A DNA stretch of 64,000 nt from Chrysaora quinquecirrha (taxonomy: Eukaryota > Cnidaria > Scyphozoa > Semaeostomeae > Pelagiidae): the NCBI GenBank assembly GCA_014526335.1, contig JACTAT010000001.1, positions 654,733-718,732 on the forward strand. Direction: 5' to 3'. The translations under genes were made by a program, and so were the position numbers. Of this stretch, positions 1 to 11,756 are shown in pieces (the first letter of the stretch is position 1; each line of letters opens with the position of its first letter). The notes beneath the pieces are model-generated. The model was not told the origin of the DNA. It did no database searches and saw only the letters and a program-made list of their open reading frames with translations.

Positions 1-1290
1 TTGCTGCAGCTTATTGCTCTTGCTCTTGATCTTGCTATTGCTGTTCCTTCTGGTGCTGCTTTTTCTGCTGCTTATTGCTCTTGCTCTTGATCTTGCTATT
101 GCTGTTGCTTCTGCTGCTGCTTCTGATGCTGTTTCTGCTGTTGCTTTTGCTGCAGCTTATTGGTCTTGTTCTTGATCTTGCTATTGCCGTTGCTTCTGGT
201 GCTGCTTCTGATGCCGTTTCTGCTGTTGCTTTTGCTGCAGCTTATTGCTCTTGTTCTTGATCTTGCTATTGCTGTTGCTTCTGGTGCTGATTCTGATGCT
301 CTTTCTGCTGTTGCTTTTGCTGCAGCTTATTGCTCTCGCTCTTCATCTTGCTATTGCTGTTGCTTCTGCTGCTGCTTCTGATGCTGTTTCTGCTGTTGCT
401 TTTGCTGCAGCTTATTGCTCTTGTTCTTGATTTTGCTATTGCTGTTGCTTCCGGTGCTGCTTCTGATGCCGTTTCTGCTGTTGCTTTTGCTGCAGCTTAT
501 TGCTCTTGTTCTTGATCTTACTATTGCTGTTGCTTCTGCTGCTGTTTCTGATGCTGTTTCTGCTGCTGCTTTTGCTATTTCTTTTGCTGTTGCTTTTTCT
601 GCTGCTTATTGCTCTTGTTCTTGATCTTGCTATTGCTGTTGCTTCTGGTGCTGCTTCTGATGCCATTTCTGCTGTTGCTTTTGCTGCAGCTTATTGCTCT
701 TGTTCTTGATCTTGCTATTGCTGTTGCTTCTGCTGCTGTTTCTGATGCTGCTTCTGCTGCTGCTTTTGCTATTTCTTTTGCTGTTGCTTTTTCTGCTGCT
801 TATTGCTCTTGTTCTTGATCTTGCTATTGCTGTTGCTTCTGGTGCTGATTCTGATGCCCTTTCTGCTGTTGCTTTTGCCGCAGCTTATCGATGTTGATCT
901 TGCTATTGCTTTTGCTTCTGCTGCTGCTTCTGCTATTGCTTTAGATGCTAATACTTCTGCTGTCGCTTGTGATACTGGCTGCTTTTGCTATTGCTGTTGC
1001 TGTTGCTTTTTCTTCTTCTGCTGCCTCTGATGCTGTTTCTATTGTTGTTTTTGCCGCAGCTTATTGCTCTTGCTCTTGGTCTTGCAATTGCTGTTGCTGT
1101 TGCTTTCGCTGCTGCTTTTGCTGCTGCTCCTGCTTCTGCTGTTGCTATCGGTGCTGCTTTTGCTGCTTTCGCATTGCTTTTGTTGCATCTTCTGATGGTG
1201 CTGCTTTGGCTGCTTCTGTTTTGTTATTATTTGCTACTGCATCTACTTGCTGTTGCTTTTGCTGCAACCACTGCTAAACACTCTTCCCAC
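1..1290. repeat. 85-bp tandem array (Leu/Ala-coding low complexity)
   Basis: A T/G/C-rich array built of units with the core ttgctgcagcttattgctct, repeating every 85 bp, with some 109-bp units carrying an extra ttttgctatttcttttgctg-type segment. About a dozen copies are visible, and they degenerate after about 900. Because 85 is not a multiple of three, each copy shifts reading frame, so the many short Leu/Ala-rich or Cys-rich ORFs are artefacts of the repeat. It lies where the 3' part of the helicase gene on the minus strand would be expected, so it is either intronic to that gene or beyond it. Confidence 0.9.
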
Positions 1291-1445
1291 TAACAATGTC
1301 ATTGCTATCACTCTGAGACTACTGATATTGCTGCTTCTACTATTACTGTTGCCAATGCTACTGGTCTTTGTGCTTCTTACCCTCATGCTGTTATCCCTAT
1401 TATTATCCCAAAAATAACTCCTACAAGATATTGCTTGAAACTTAC

Positions 1446-3885
1446 CTTGAAACAGCAGCTACTTTTGAGTCAATGCTATCATCTTGAACTAAAACATAAC
1501 TATGTGAAATTGTAGGTGGTACTATTCTTTTTTTGTGATTGTATGATTTTGGCTTGATATGCTTCAGGTTGTGTCCCCATCCGAGATCTTTTAATGTATT
1601 TATCATTTGTTGATCAACTGTTGCTGAGCAAGCAATGTACTGTACTCTCTCCTAGGGATAAAGAAATAACTTTGGAAATCAACATTTATTAAGAACATAT
1701 CTGAAAAGTACTTTGGACGATGAATTTCTGGGTTCTGTCTGCACTGCAATTTCAAAAGCAAATAAATCTTTGATCCAAATTATCCTTGTGCTTGCAGAAA
1801 TCATTTTCTTATCATTGTTATCTTCTAATATTCATCTTAATTGCTGTATTTATCTCATAACAGAAACCATTAACAAGTCAGTAGTTTTCATGGAGTTTTA
1901 GCAAACCATCTTATTTTTTGCATTATTGTATCCAAATATTCAAGAGATTGAAAAACCAAGGAGCCTGTTTTAAAGACACCAACCACAGTAATGCATATCC
2001 ACAACAATACGCAGAAAATACCACCACACCAAACATAACCCACCACATCAGCAAAATAGCCCACCACAGTAGTGCATATCCACCACCGCATGCAAAAAAT
2101 ACCACCATTGTATGCAAAAAACTAACACAGAAGTGTGTATCCACAACAGTAATGCATATAGATTCCCTAGGGTGTATATATAGTGAGGGGTGACAGCTAT
2201 GATCACTGTACCGTTGTACCGGCATCTTTGGCAAGCATACCCATTAGTATTTGTGACAATGTACTGGTGTAGTACCAGTTTTCATGCATGCGCATGTTAT
2301 GACTTTACTTTTTAAGTGCATCATGTACCAGATTGTGTTTGTACCGTACCAGGTCAATTTTTAGCCTGTCGTACCACGTACTGGTTGCTCTGTACAGGCA
2401 TACTGGAAAGCTATCACCCCTACTATATAAACAGGATACTGATGGCAAGATAAATAAAATTTCAAACTTCATCCCACCTTTGCTATTCCTTGCAGCACAG
2501 CCAGAAGCTTATTAATTGGTTTGGGATTTTGTTGAAACTTCTTTATTAGCCTTTTATTATGATATGGAATAGATGGTAGTAACTTGTCTACTTCATCTGT
2601 TATGACCCTTCTTATACTTGTAAACAAGAATTCATGATCCATTACAACTTGATATAACAGCTTTGGTGTCCCAATAATTATCTTTGGTGGGCGTAACTTT
2701 AATTGTTCAATCTCTTTGTCTATACCTTGTCTTGATACCTTTGAAAATGAACCAAACAACGTTAAAGAAAAACATATGGTTATTTTTCACAAAAGTGGCC
2801 TAGATAATTGGCTTATCTAGAGTATAATGGGGCAATTGCCTCCTTGTTTTATCATTGGCAAGGATAGAGAGTGCAGGGGGGCATTTACCCCTTACTAAGC
2901 TTCCATAAAGTTATTGCAAGTTGGCAGTCTGTGAGGTATCTAATAACCTTCCCTCTACATCAGAGATGAAAATTTGTTGTTATTTTTGAACTTCAAATGA
3001 AATAGGGATTGAACCTATTTTTTTCAAATATATTTCAAGGTATCAGGTTGATTTGCCCAACTTTTCATCCACCATTCTAAGATATTGCGTCCAATCAACT
3101 GTGGTCATTTCCCTCCACCTGAAATGACATGCATAACTTCTTTTGTGCATTTTGTTAATTATTTTATTGTAAACATCGACGGCTCTGCTCCCAAACCCCC
3201 CAATTATTGCACTGGTGACTGAAGTTGGATGAATCAGAGGTTGGTTGAAATGTCTTGAAAGCTATTTCATGAGGTAGAAAAAACTTACAAAACAGGCAAC
3301 ATTTCTTCTTTCTGTGAGTTTTCTTGCTTCAATGTAAATCTGATAAGCCAGCTCCCTGGTTGGTACAATTATCATCACACTGCATGGGTATCTTGCTTGC
3401 TGAATGGCTGGAAGCAGGTATGCCAATGTCTTCCCAGAGCCAGTTTCTGACTGCACGATAACATTTTGGTATTTAAATACCAATGGCAATGCTAGACTTT
3501 GAATTTCTACTGGCTTTGAAATTCTGAGGCTAGATAACTTTTCTGTTAATTTCGCTCCAACCCCTAAGCTTGAGAAAGACCTATGGTCTTGAACTTGAAG
3601 GTTAGAGTCAGAGTCAGAGTTCCAAGACTTATTTTCAGCATAACTTGAAGTATATTCTTTCTCATGGACGTCACTTTTTGAGCTTGTCTTCCCGTTCCAA
3701 GATGTACTTATATAACGCTCTGATAATGCTCCCTGTAACATATCATTTGTACACAATCTTCCCAAGTTGTTTGCAATGTTTTCACTTGGTTTTGCTAACG
3801 CTTTTAGGCCTATTCCTGGCCATGCCGGCCTAGCCACATGAAGCACTGTAAAGACTCTGAACATCTTAAAGATTCTTAGCAGCAA
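1446..3885 (-). CDS. DDX28: DDX28-like mitochondrial DEAD-box RNA helicase (5' and central exons; 3' end outside window)
   Basis: ATP-dependent RNA helicase; human DDX28 acts in mitochondrial RNA granules and large-subunit ribosome assembly. Three exons can be read: 3885-3289, 2738-2478 and 1651-1446, with donors gtaagt, gtggga and gtaagt, and joins in phase 0. The Arg-rich, acid-poor N-terminus (MLLRIFKMFRVF...) looks like a mitochondrial presequence. Residue numbering in the joined product: Q-motif Gln about 129; motif I SETGSGKT 146-153; motif Ia PTREL 175-179; motif Ib GTP 222-224; motif II is DEVD (247-250) in place of DEAD; motif III SAT 295-297. Exon 3 continues into the start of the second RecA domain (VPPTISHSYVLV) and ends in phase 2, so more exons must follow. 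None is visible in 1-1,445, which is mostly the 85-bp array. An alternative start is Met8. Family assignment is firm; the DDX28 orthology is likely. Confidence 0.88.
1960..2175 (-). repeat. Dispersed CCACCACAGTAGTGCATATC repeat, copy 1
   Basis: This AC-rich sequence, in the intron between helicase exons 2 and 3, has repeated blocks such as cccaccacagtagtgcatat and gcaaaaaataccacca. The same family recurs at about 27,010-27,150 and 29,140-29,510, in both orientations. The short ORFs over it come from the repeat. Confidence 0.7.
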
Positions 3886-4375
3886 AATGCTTCAAGTCAA
3901 CTGCTTTCTATTAATTTCGCTTTCAGCTTCTATCAGTATTTTTGTGAAAAAATTCACGGAACTGAGAAATTTCTTTCTTTTTATTGCATTCTCATTCCGC
4001 ATGTCCACTTTTCATCCGCCATTTACAATTCTACTCAATTTTAGGCTTAATCCTTTTTTGTTGTTGTTGCCTTTTTAGTCTCGTAATGAGAGCGAGGATT
4101 GCAGGAAAGGAAGTGAATCAGAATTCTAATAATATTCATGGAAACATTTCATCATTTGGATCTGTTGCTATTTTTGAATCGTCTGCAATTTGTATAAAGT
4201 GCAATAAACCGCCCACAAATAGCAATGCTTGAGCTGAAAGCTGTTCATCTTTCTCGTACCTCCAACAGAATAAATAAAATAAGAGATTTTACCTAGCAAG
4301 AAGGCAAAGATCTGACAGAATTGCTTTTTACGTGCCTAAATTCTTTAGTCCAAAAGGTTAAAGGTTCCATAAAAT
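3886..4375. promoter_or_regulatory. Divergent intergenic region between helicase and ADP-ribosylglycohydrolase
   Basis: About 490 bp separates the two start codons, which point away from each other. It is AT-rich and has no long repeat, so a shared bidirectional promoter plus two 5' UTRs is the simplest reading. I saw no clear TATA box. The location is direct observation; promoter function is inference. Confidence 0.5.
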
Positions 4376-7300
4376 ATGGGATCATCAGGTTCGAGCCATG
4401 CAGCACCCAGGCCGGTAAGTGAGATGGATTTGAGAGATCAAATTTGTGGGGTAATCTATGGTCAAGCAATTGGTGACGCTATTGGTCTATTGACTGAATT
4501 TATGACGAAAAAAGAAGCAAAAGTGGTAAGAAATAATGAATAAAGTTAGAATAAATAAAATAATCTAAGGTTCCTGTAGCAAGTAGTGACAGTATACAGT
4601 AGTTGATTTAACTTTATTATAATAGACAGAAGTAAACTTAATAATCTAGGGGGCCACTTGACTTTCCGAAATAGATCATTGTAGAATTTAAATTTTTTGA
4701 AATCGCTCTTTTGATGCAAAAATCGTATAAAGCACCCAAAAGTTAGACTAGGTGTAAAGTTTTACTATCCCAGTGCGTGTAGTTTCGGTTCTACCAGCGT
4801 CCAAAGTTTACGATTTTATAAGGGCTTTGACTGACCGTGTGGGGCAAAAGTTTCACCAAGTTCATTTTTTGCGGTCAAAGCCTTTATGAAATCGGGAACT
4901 TTGAATGCTCATAAAATTAAGAGCACAAGCGCTAGGACAGTGACACTTTGTACCTAGACTAAGTTTTGGCTGCTTTATTATATTCTCATATCAAAAACTC
5001 GATATCATGTGATTTCGAAAAATTTTAATGCTGCCTGACGTCATATCGAAATGAACTGTACTGAACGTTTGCACACAATGAATCTCCTCGATTATCTCCT
5101 CCATGAAGCTATTCTTTGCCCCTAGAAAATTAGTTAATCCACCCTATCGTGCATGTGGAGTCAATTTTTTGAAAGGATATCTTGTGGCGACCTGGTCATT
5201 TGGCAAGTTTGCAGTGTGGCGAGTTTACCAGAAACCGAATTAAGACCCTGTCCCCAAGTCATAAGAAATAAGTGATACTTGACTTGAATATGGATGTGAT
5301 GCATTCCCATAGGTCAAAACATGTGATTCTAAGATGCCCCCCTGGGATAATAATCCTTGTTGTTATTCATTAGTTTGCATTCATTTTGGCAGCTGTGATA
5401 TTAATTTCTTATTTTCATTATATTTAGTATTATGGAAAGAAAGTCTCAAATGGGCTGAAATATGATGATAAAGTTCCAGATTTCCACAGATCAAGATGGG
5501 AGAATGGAGACTGGACTGATGATACTGATCAAATGTTAGCAATTATGCAGTCATTGCTTGATAATGATGGCAAAGTAAGTTTTTGGTTCTTACTGTATTA
5601 CTTTGATTTCTGATTCGTTGATTAATTGATTCATTGATCTTTTTATTAATTGATTTGCTGATTATTTGTTCATCTATTCATTGAGTGATTTATTTTTGAA
5701 CTTATTGATTGATTGATTCATTAATGCATTGATCTGTTGATGCATTGATTCAATGATTTGATGACTTCTTTATTCATTGATCTGTTGACTCATTGAATTC
5801 CTGATTTGATGACTCGTTGATTCATTGGTTGATTCATTATTTTCATTAATTCATTGATCCTATGACTGACATAATGGAAAAACTAACAAATATCCGTGTC
5901 TCAAAAAAATTCAGATTGTTCCTGCTGATGTTGGTCAGAAATTTGTGCAGTGGATGAAGCATGGTATCGCAGAGCATGGTGACGCTGGAGGCATGGGCAT
6001 TGGTAGAACCACAATAACAGTCCTACGTCATCCAAAATATGAGACTCAACCGCACGAGGTAGGGAGGCTTAGAAACATCTTAATGAGGGAGTTGTAAGGT
6101 CCAAAAAGCGTGGAACAAAATCATTTAAGCATTAAACAGCAACTTTTTGCACTGTTTTTGAATAAAAGAGTATTCAGAATCGTTTTCAGTGTATGTCAGT
6201 TATGAAAACGCACCTGCGAACACATTCCAGGGTGAAGGGAAACTGGTACAGTGCATTATGGTATTAATGATTTTTACCAGTATAGTGTAAACTTGGCCTT
6301 AAAGCTGGGCGGTGTGGCAATTTTTTCCTTGGAAACAGGCCCTTAATTCGAAAAAGTCAGAAGAGAATCTCTGGTCACACCCAAGACACACCTGTTTTTC
6401 ATTGTTTAGCTAGGAAGGTTTACAGCCAGGTGTATTCTTGTCTGGGGGAAGGTTAAACACTTTCTGGGCTCTACCTAAAATATATTATCAAGTATAGCCC
6501 TGTATATCGTAATCATCTTGCTAATCATTTTAAATTGCTTGATGATTTCGAAAACATTATACTCACGGGATTTATTAAGTGATTTCTTGTGAAGCATAAG
6601 GATTTATGGCATAAGCTTCGAAAAACGAAACAAATGATTTCGTCTCGTTTTAGTGTGCTTTCGAAGTCTGGGACAGTTCTGGTCGAAATATCGCCCCAAA
6701 TGGAGCAGTAATGAGAACATCAATACTCGGGGTTCATGATTTCAATTCATTGGATAAAGTTATTGATAACACTGTCAATGTATCCAAATGTACACACGTT
6801 GATCCAAGGTATCTTAGAGCATTTTTTTAATTCATTTTTGACTGTGACATATTGTTCAAATTAGTTTAACTTTTAGCCTTGTTTCCATAAGATCTTAACA
6901 GAGTGGGCGACAGTCTACGTAGATCTCCCGATTTGAATGGGAACACTTCTTGCCATCATTACGCCTGCGCCGACTGTGTATCACAAGGATCGGGAGACTT
7001 GACATGAGTTCAAATTCACCGACTCTTGCGAGTATACCGGTCGAAGAAAATTTCTTTCGGAATTTCTTTTAGCGTCCTTCGCATGGAGAGAACGATTTGG
7101 TGATACACATGTCCAGTATTGCATTTTCTGCTCGTCCGTTCGTCGAAGAAAAGGGCAAAAGAACTTACTTCTACCCAACTATTCGTCGCGAAAGCTCTTC
7201 TCACAAATTATACTTATTTCAGTGGTCGATCGGGTTTGAGATCTTCGATTTCACCTATTAGAGATCGATCCGGTTTAAGATCCCCGATTTCACGTATTTG

Positions 7301-9995
7301 AGATCGATCCGGTTTAAGATCGCCGATTTCATCTAGTGGAGATGGATCCGGTTTAATATCGTCTGTTTTCCCTTGTGGACATCGATCTGTTTTAAGATCG
7401 TGTAGCGATCATGCGATTGTCATAAGATCACAAATTCGAATAGAAACAATTGGTACCAGCAAGCACTGTAATTGTTAGATCATTTTCAAGTGATCGTGGA
7501 TCGTGATAGCAGAATTTTCCCAGTATCTAGTGTGTAGTGTAAGAAAAGCATTCACCATCTCCTCCGCATTTGTTTGTTTATGCAGCGAGAGGAGGTCCTG
7601 ACATCCAGATGCATCGTGCTAACCTGTTTCAAACTCCATTTCAAATTCCAGTTTTCTGTCGATAGCAAATTGATCAACAAAATGGCGGAACATAAATTTT
7701 AAGCAAATACTTTTCCCGTTTTAAGCAAATCTTTTATTGCTGACAGTTTTTTTTTCTTACCTTTTTAGGTGCATAGCGTCTTGTGTAGCCGTTACAGTTG
7801 CGATATCCGTGATGCTCACGAGAGACGATAGATTCATAAACTCAAATAAATATTTCAAAGTTGATGCGATTATTGAATTTGCTTTCGAGAAGGGTGTGCA
7901 ATATCTTGAAGACCAAAGCCATGTAAGCAATTTTATTAGCATCATTTATTTTATTTTTTATTTCATTTAATTGTACACACGCTTTTTATAAAGAACCTAA
8001 CTTAAGGCCTAGTTCCTGAAGTTCCTTATTTTTTTTACCTCTTTTGACTACGTTGTAGTTCCTTAATGGTTCCCCGATTTTAACTATACATTTAGTGCCG
8101 TAAAATAACACAGATGCAAGTAAAACATCGAAATTCTGAATTTTGCTTTTAACTGTGGCTAGAAAAAGGCCAAAAACACAAAAAATGCAAGAAAGAAGTT
8201 TAATATACTGTATGTATGGGATGTATAAGCAGTACCGTTGAAAGGGAGGGTCCAGCGGGGTCAGAGGTCCAGGGCTCGGGCTGTTAAGGGGCCCGCTAAA
8301 TTAAGAATTATTTTATACTTCCCCCTAAAGACTCCGAAAGGCCCGGTACGATTACATTACCCTGGGGCCCGCTCTGGCTCTCAAAGGCCCCGTGTATAAG
8401 TACAGTGTCGATCAAGAAGTAGCATGTCTATTCCATTGATATCATCTGGTGTAATGTAGTCTTCACTCGCATCTTCGTATAGGATTCGAAATTCCCCAAG
8501 CTTGGCGGGTGAGTTCTTTACATTTTCGGCCCTCTACATGTAGGTTTCTTATAAAGTGGTTCTTTAAACAAAAATCGTGCAAGTCGGGTTGACCTTATTT
8601 GGTTTATATTGTTTAACTAACCCATTGTTATGTGTTGTGTTTGTTAACTAATAGTCCATGTAGCATATAAGAAGGCCATTGTAAGAACAGCCAGTGGCGG
8701 TGGCGAAGATCATTGTGGAGCGAAATATTTAATAAATTTATTTCTCTATTATTTTCTTGTAGAAAGATGAATTCAAAGCAGCACTCTTCGCAAAAGACTT
8801 GAAAAGTCTGAAATTATGTGAAGCCGGAAAGATTGGCTACACATACAAGACACTAGGTGTTGGTTTTTGGGCATTCAAACAGAATGATTTCAGAGAGGCC
8901 CTCAGCAAAGTTGTGATGGAAGTGAGTGATCAAATCGAGTCTAAATTTCAGACAAATACTGCAATTTACTGTTCATCTCTCGAGTACTGTAAAAAATATC
9001 CTAGGCTTGTCATAAGCCCTGTGAAGGTGAAAGTGGATGTTAGAAATACATGATGAAGGTGAAATGGTGTATTTAGCCCAGTCGCTAGGACCTTAGTAGT
9101 AGGTTAACTACTCGGGTAGTTAACCTACTGCTTAGCTGTGACTCTACCGTAGCTGGGGCCCGAACCCCGACCTCGCTGAGCTTCTGACACCACAGCCAGC
9201 TGGATTAGACCACGACGCCACAGCACTTTCAGTAGATAAAATTAGTAGACCTAACCCTGGCTGTAACGCTACCGTTACTTGGGCTCGAACCTTGAACCCC
9301 GAGCTTGAATCCTTAATCAGATGAATAAATGTACAAAGGTTCAAGTGCAAAATTTAATCACATATGTTGATATTTTCAATACATTTGATATATTCTGTTT
9401 TGCAGGGTGGCGACGCGGATACGAACGGTTCCGTTGCTGGTGCATTGCTGGGATGTAAGATCGGCAAATCCAACCTTCCATCTGACTGGGTGAATGAATT
9501 AAAACACAAAGCATGGCTGGATAACAAAATTCAAAGGTAGAAATGACTAAGTTTGTTACTGTAGCCTAGATTATGTTAGGAATTGCTTTCAATCCTCCCG
9601 TTCTGTATTCAGTAATAGTATACTTTTTCCACCACATGGAGTTGTACCCTTCTGACACTCCTCGAAGTGTAAACGTCAGCAACAGACCGAAACATTTGAC
9701 TGAGGCGGAATCTACTCCTAAATTCGGATCGAAATGCACCAATGAGAAGAGTGAAGCTGGAGCGAACTTCTGTTGTCGTTCGTCTGAATTTTTTAGGGGA
9801 AACTGAGACTCTTGTAGTGAGTCTAACCTCTTGTAATGGGTCTAGACTCCCGAAATGAGTCCAAGATATTTTTCATCATTTTTGATCATCAAGTCCGGTT
9901 CTATGTGATACCTAAAGGTAATAAAAGCATTTTTATTGCTTCGTAGCTACCTGAATCTGTTGGTTCGAATGGAGACAATACCTGCCGAAGACTGA
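4376..9995 (+). CDS. ADP-ribosylglycohydrolase (DraG/ARH family), 8 exons, 362 aa
   Basis: This enzyme family removes ADP-ribose from proteins or small acceptors using a Mg/Mn pair. Exons: 4376-4525, 5428-5574, 5915-6058, 6654-6808, 7769-7922, 8763-8921, 9406-9536 and 9947-9995. They sum to 1,089 nt and keep frame throughout, with GT-AG ends. Metal and ADP-ribose motifs: GQAIGDAIGLLTEFM in exon 1 (residues about 29-43), GDWTDDTDQML in exon 2 (TDD ligands 80-82), GAVMRTSILGV in exon 4, and GGDADTNGSVAGALLG in exon 7 (DADT 306-309). All binding residues are intact and the length is normal for the family. If the last donor were skipped, the protein would end at TAG 9538-9540; splicing to the exon ending PAED-stop restores the usual C-terminal helix, so I prefer it. 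The exact subfamily is unclear: GDWTDDTD resembles DraG-type proteins more than vertebrate ARH1 or ARH3. Confidence 0.93.
5595..5872. repeat. Degenerate GATT/CATT tetranucleotide tract in intron 2
   Basis: About 280 bp of imperfect gattgattcattgatct-type repeats just after the exon 2 donor of the ADP-ribosylglycohydrolase gene. It is simple-sequence intronic DNA with no coding signal. Confidence 0.8.
7222..7410. repeat. 40-bp tandem repeat in intron 4
   Basis: Four and a half units of a 40-bp motif with the core cggtttaagatcgccgattt and ending gagatcgatc, with moderate divergence. It lies within a locally GATC-rich stretch (about 6,885-7,520) that may be a decayed transposable element. No protein is encoded. 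Confidence 0.75.
9070..9345 (-). repeat. tRNA-like SINE in intron 6 (copy 1)
   Basis: On the minus strand, an A-box-like tggcgtcgtggtctaatcc is followed by a B-box-like ggggttcgggccc. The segment near 9,076-9,095 (agtcgctaggaccttagtag) matches 31,905-31,925, so both are copies of one family. A second partial head (gctaccgttacttgggctcg) follows at about 9,267. A 33-bp near-perfect palindrome (gtaggttaactac and its complement) sits at about 9,096-9,128. Confidence 0.6.
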
Positions 9996-10108
9996 TTCAA
10001 CTGATGTTCTTTTTGGCTTCAAATTCTATCTCAAAGGTAATTTAAATCACTCTGTTTTCTGTGTAAAAACGGCAAATCTCAGAAATTTATGACTAGAAAT
10101 TGAAATTA

Positions 10109-10618
10109 CAGTTGACATCCGCTATCTCGATCTCTCAAGGGAAACTGGAATTTGTTCGAGATAGCGAATGTTCGAAATAACGGATGCCACCGTATAAACA
10201 TAAAAAATTATAGTTTTTAATTCAGAAAAGGAACCCCTATTAACATGCAGGGTTACTGATCACAAATTTCATCAAACATGTCTGGTATTTTTTACATAGG
10301 AGTCAAAGCTCATCTGCTTTCATCCCTACTATTGATGAAATTGAGATAATGGCGATGCAGCACATCTCGAAAGAGAACAGCTTCATCTATTGTATACATG
10401 GGCAGCATATCACTTAGCTGCTGCCATTCCCGCTCCGCTAGGCGAACTTATACATATTTTCAGCCTGTGGGAAATCGAAAATGGTTCAAGACAGCGAATG
10501 TTTGAGATAATGGGGTTCGAGATAGCGGATGGTTTTTCTATACAAACCCTTATACCAAAACGAGGGGAAACGGAAAATCGTTCAAGATAGCGAATGTTTG
10601 AGATAGCGGATTCAACTG
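10109..10618. mobile_element. pogo/Tigger-like MITE with TA target site
   Basis: The element starts CAGTTGACATCCGCTATCTC and ends with the inverted form GAGATAGCGGATTCAACTG, flanked on both sides by TA. Subterminal repeats of cgaatgtttgagatagcg occur inside. The termini and the TA duplication are typical of pogo/Tigger (Tc1-mariner superfamily) non-autonomous elements. At 510 bp it has no transposase ORF. It lies just downstream of the ADP-ribosylglycohydrolase gene and may be in its 3' UTR, since the first clear AATAAA is at about 10,771. Confidence 0.75.
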
Positions 10619-10937
10619 TATTAAAGTATTCTAGACTAGAGTAGCAGGAAATACGGGTTTAAGGACCGTTAACATGTCGCTACCAATGCCCAGGCATTCG
10701 GCATGTTTTTAAATTTTGTTACAGTTTCAGATGCACTGCTATGTTATGGTTTTTTATGTTTGCATCGTTTAATAAAACTAGGCTAATTTACTTGAGGTTC
10801 GACACTAATGGTACTTTACGATAAGCATATTCCGACTATATGTCATCATATGAAAACCTTTTTGCAAGATCTTAAGAAGCCACTATCCATATCTAATGGA
10901 AGGACCTTGAGTAAGGCTGGCTGCTTCATTGCACTGT

Positions 10938-11004
10938 TTAGTGCATTGGAGCAGTCAGCTGGCTTCTTGTCCAGAAGGTCTCTGGTTCGAATCCCAGTCA
11001 AGGC
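10938..11004 (+). pseudogene. tRNA-like sequence (SINE head or tRNA pseudogene)
   Basis: A good 3' half is present: an anticodon-arm-like stem ctgg/ccag, a B-box ggttcgaatcc and a 3' end tcaaggc. The 5' half (tagtgcattggagcagtc) has a damaged A-box, and no complementary gccttga start sits at the right distance. A functional tRNA is unlikely; a SINE or decayed tRNA copy is more plausible. Confidence 0.5.
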
Positions 11005-11187
11005 AATTATAACAATTGTGGGGTAGCCCACTTATGATGAATACATGTCAAATCGTTTCGAATTTAGAACAAGCCTACAAGACTCTTAACAATCTAGCAT
11101 TCATGAAAGACTTTTTTACTATATAAGATTAGTGCCTAGTCTAAGGTGCCGAAACGGGTGCAGCTGGGCTCCTACACTCTTCCTTTC

Positions 11188-11530
11188 TTAGAACCTTCCT
11201 AGATCCTCCATATCAAATTTTCGAGAGAATGCTTTCTTTTCGGCTTGCAGCATATCTGTGTCGTCTGTTGCTATTAATATGTCATTTATATACAGCGCTA
11301 TGATGATCAGGCTTCTTTGCTTCTCTTTGTTATCCTTTGATTTGGTATAGATACACCAATCAGCATCACTTTGCTTGTAATCTGCTGATTTTAGATAGCT
11401 ATCGATCTCTAGATTCCAGCATCGAGCGGACTGTTTCAAACCGTAGAGACTTCTTTGTAGTTTACATAAGAACCAGGATTTTTTTATCGAGGCTGGCATT
11501 TCATGTTCTTAGTTTCTCGGTAGCTTAGAC
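11188..11530 (-). pseudogene. Ty1/Copia retrotransposon reverse transcriptase fragment
   Basis: About 103 codons on the minus strand carry the Copia RT signature CKLQRSLYGLKQSARCWN and the active-site region ALYINDILIATDD, where YIND replaces the usual YVDD. The frame can be extended a little upstream (to about 11,530), where it has the expected context, but there is no gag, integrase, RNase H or LTR nearby. It is a dead fragment of an LTR retrotransposon polymerase. Confidence 0.85.
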
Positions 11531-11756
11531 AGCATACTGATGCTTCCCTATTTCTCTGTTCGCTTGCTTTTTACATTCAGTCTGGCTGTTTTACTTTCAT
11601 ATAAAGCTGATATTCTTTGGGCATATGGAAAGGCCAGCCTCAGCTTATTCTTACTTTATTTCTGACAAAATCCAGGCTCGTGTTCTTATAGAAAAGAGGG
11701 CACAATGGGCACATGGGCACAAGTTCATTTTTGGCCTAATATGAATATTTCACCAG

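Noticed and set aside
75..1293. Many Leu/Ala-rich and Cys-rich small proteins
   Set aside because: Translations of the 85-bp array; each unit shifts frame and no gene structure supports them.
9406..9540. ADP-ribosylglycohydrolase ending at TAG 9538-9540
   Set aside because: A gt donor at 9537 and an in-phase last exon at 9947-9995 give a better family-like C-terminus; the earlier stop would be intronic.
11188..11530. Active Copia retrotransposon
   Set aside because: Only a short piece of reverse transcriptase is present, without LTRs or other domains.
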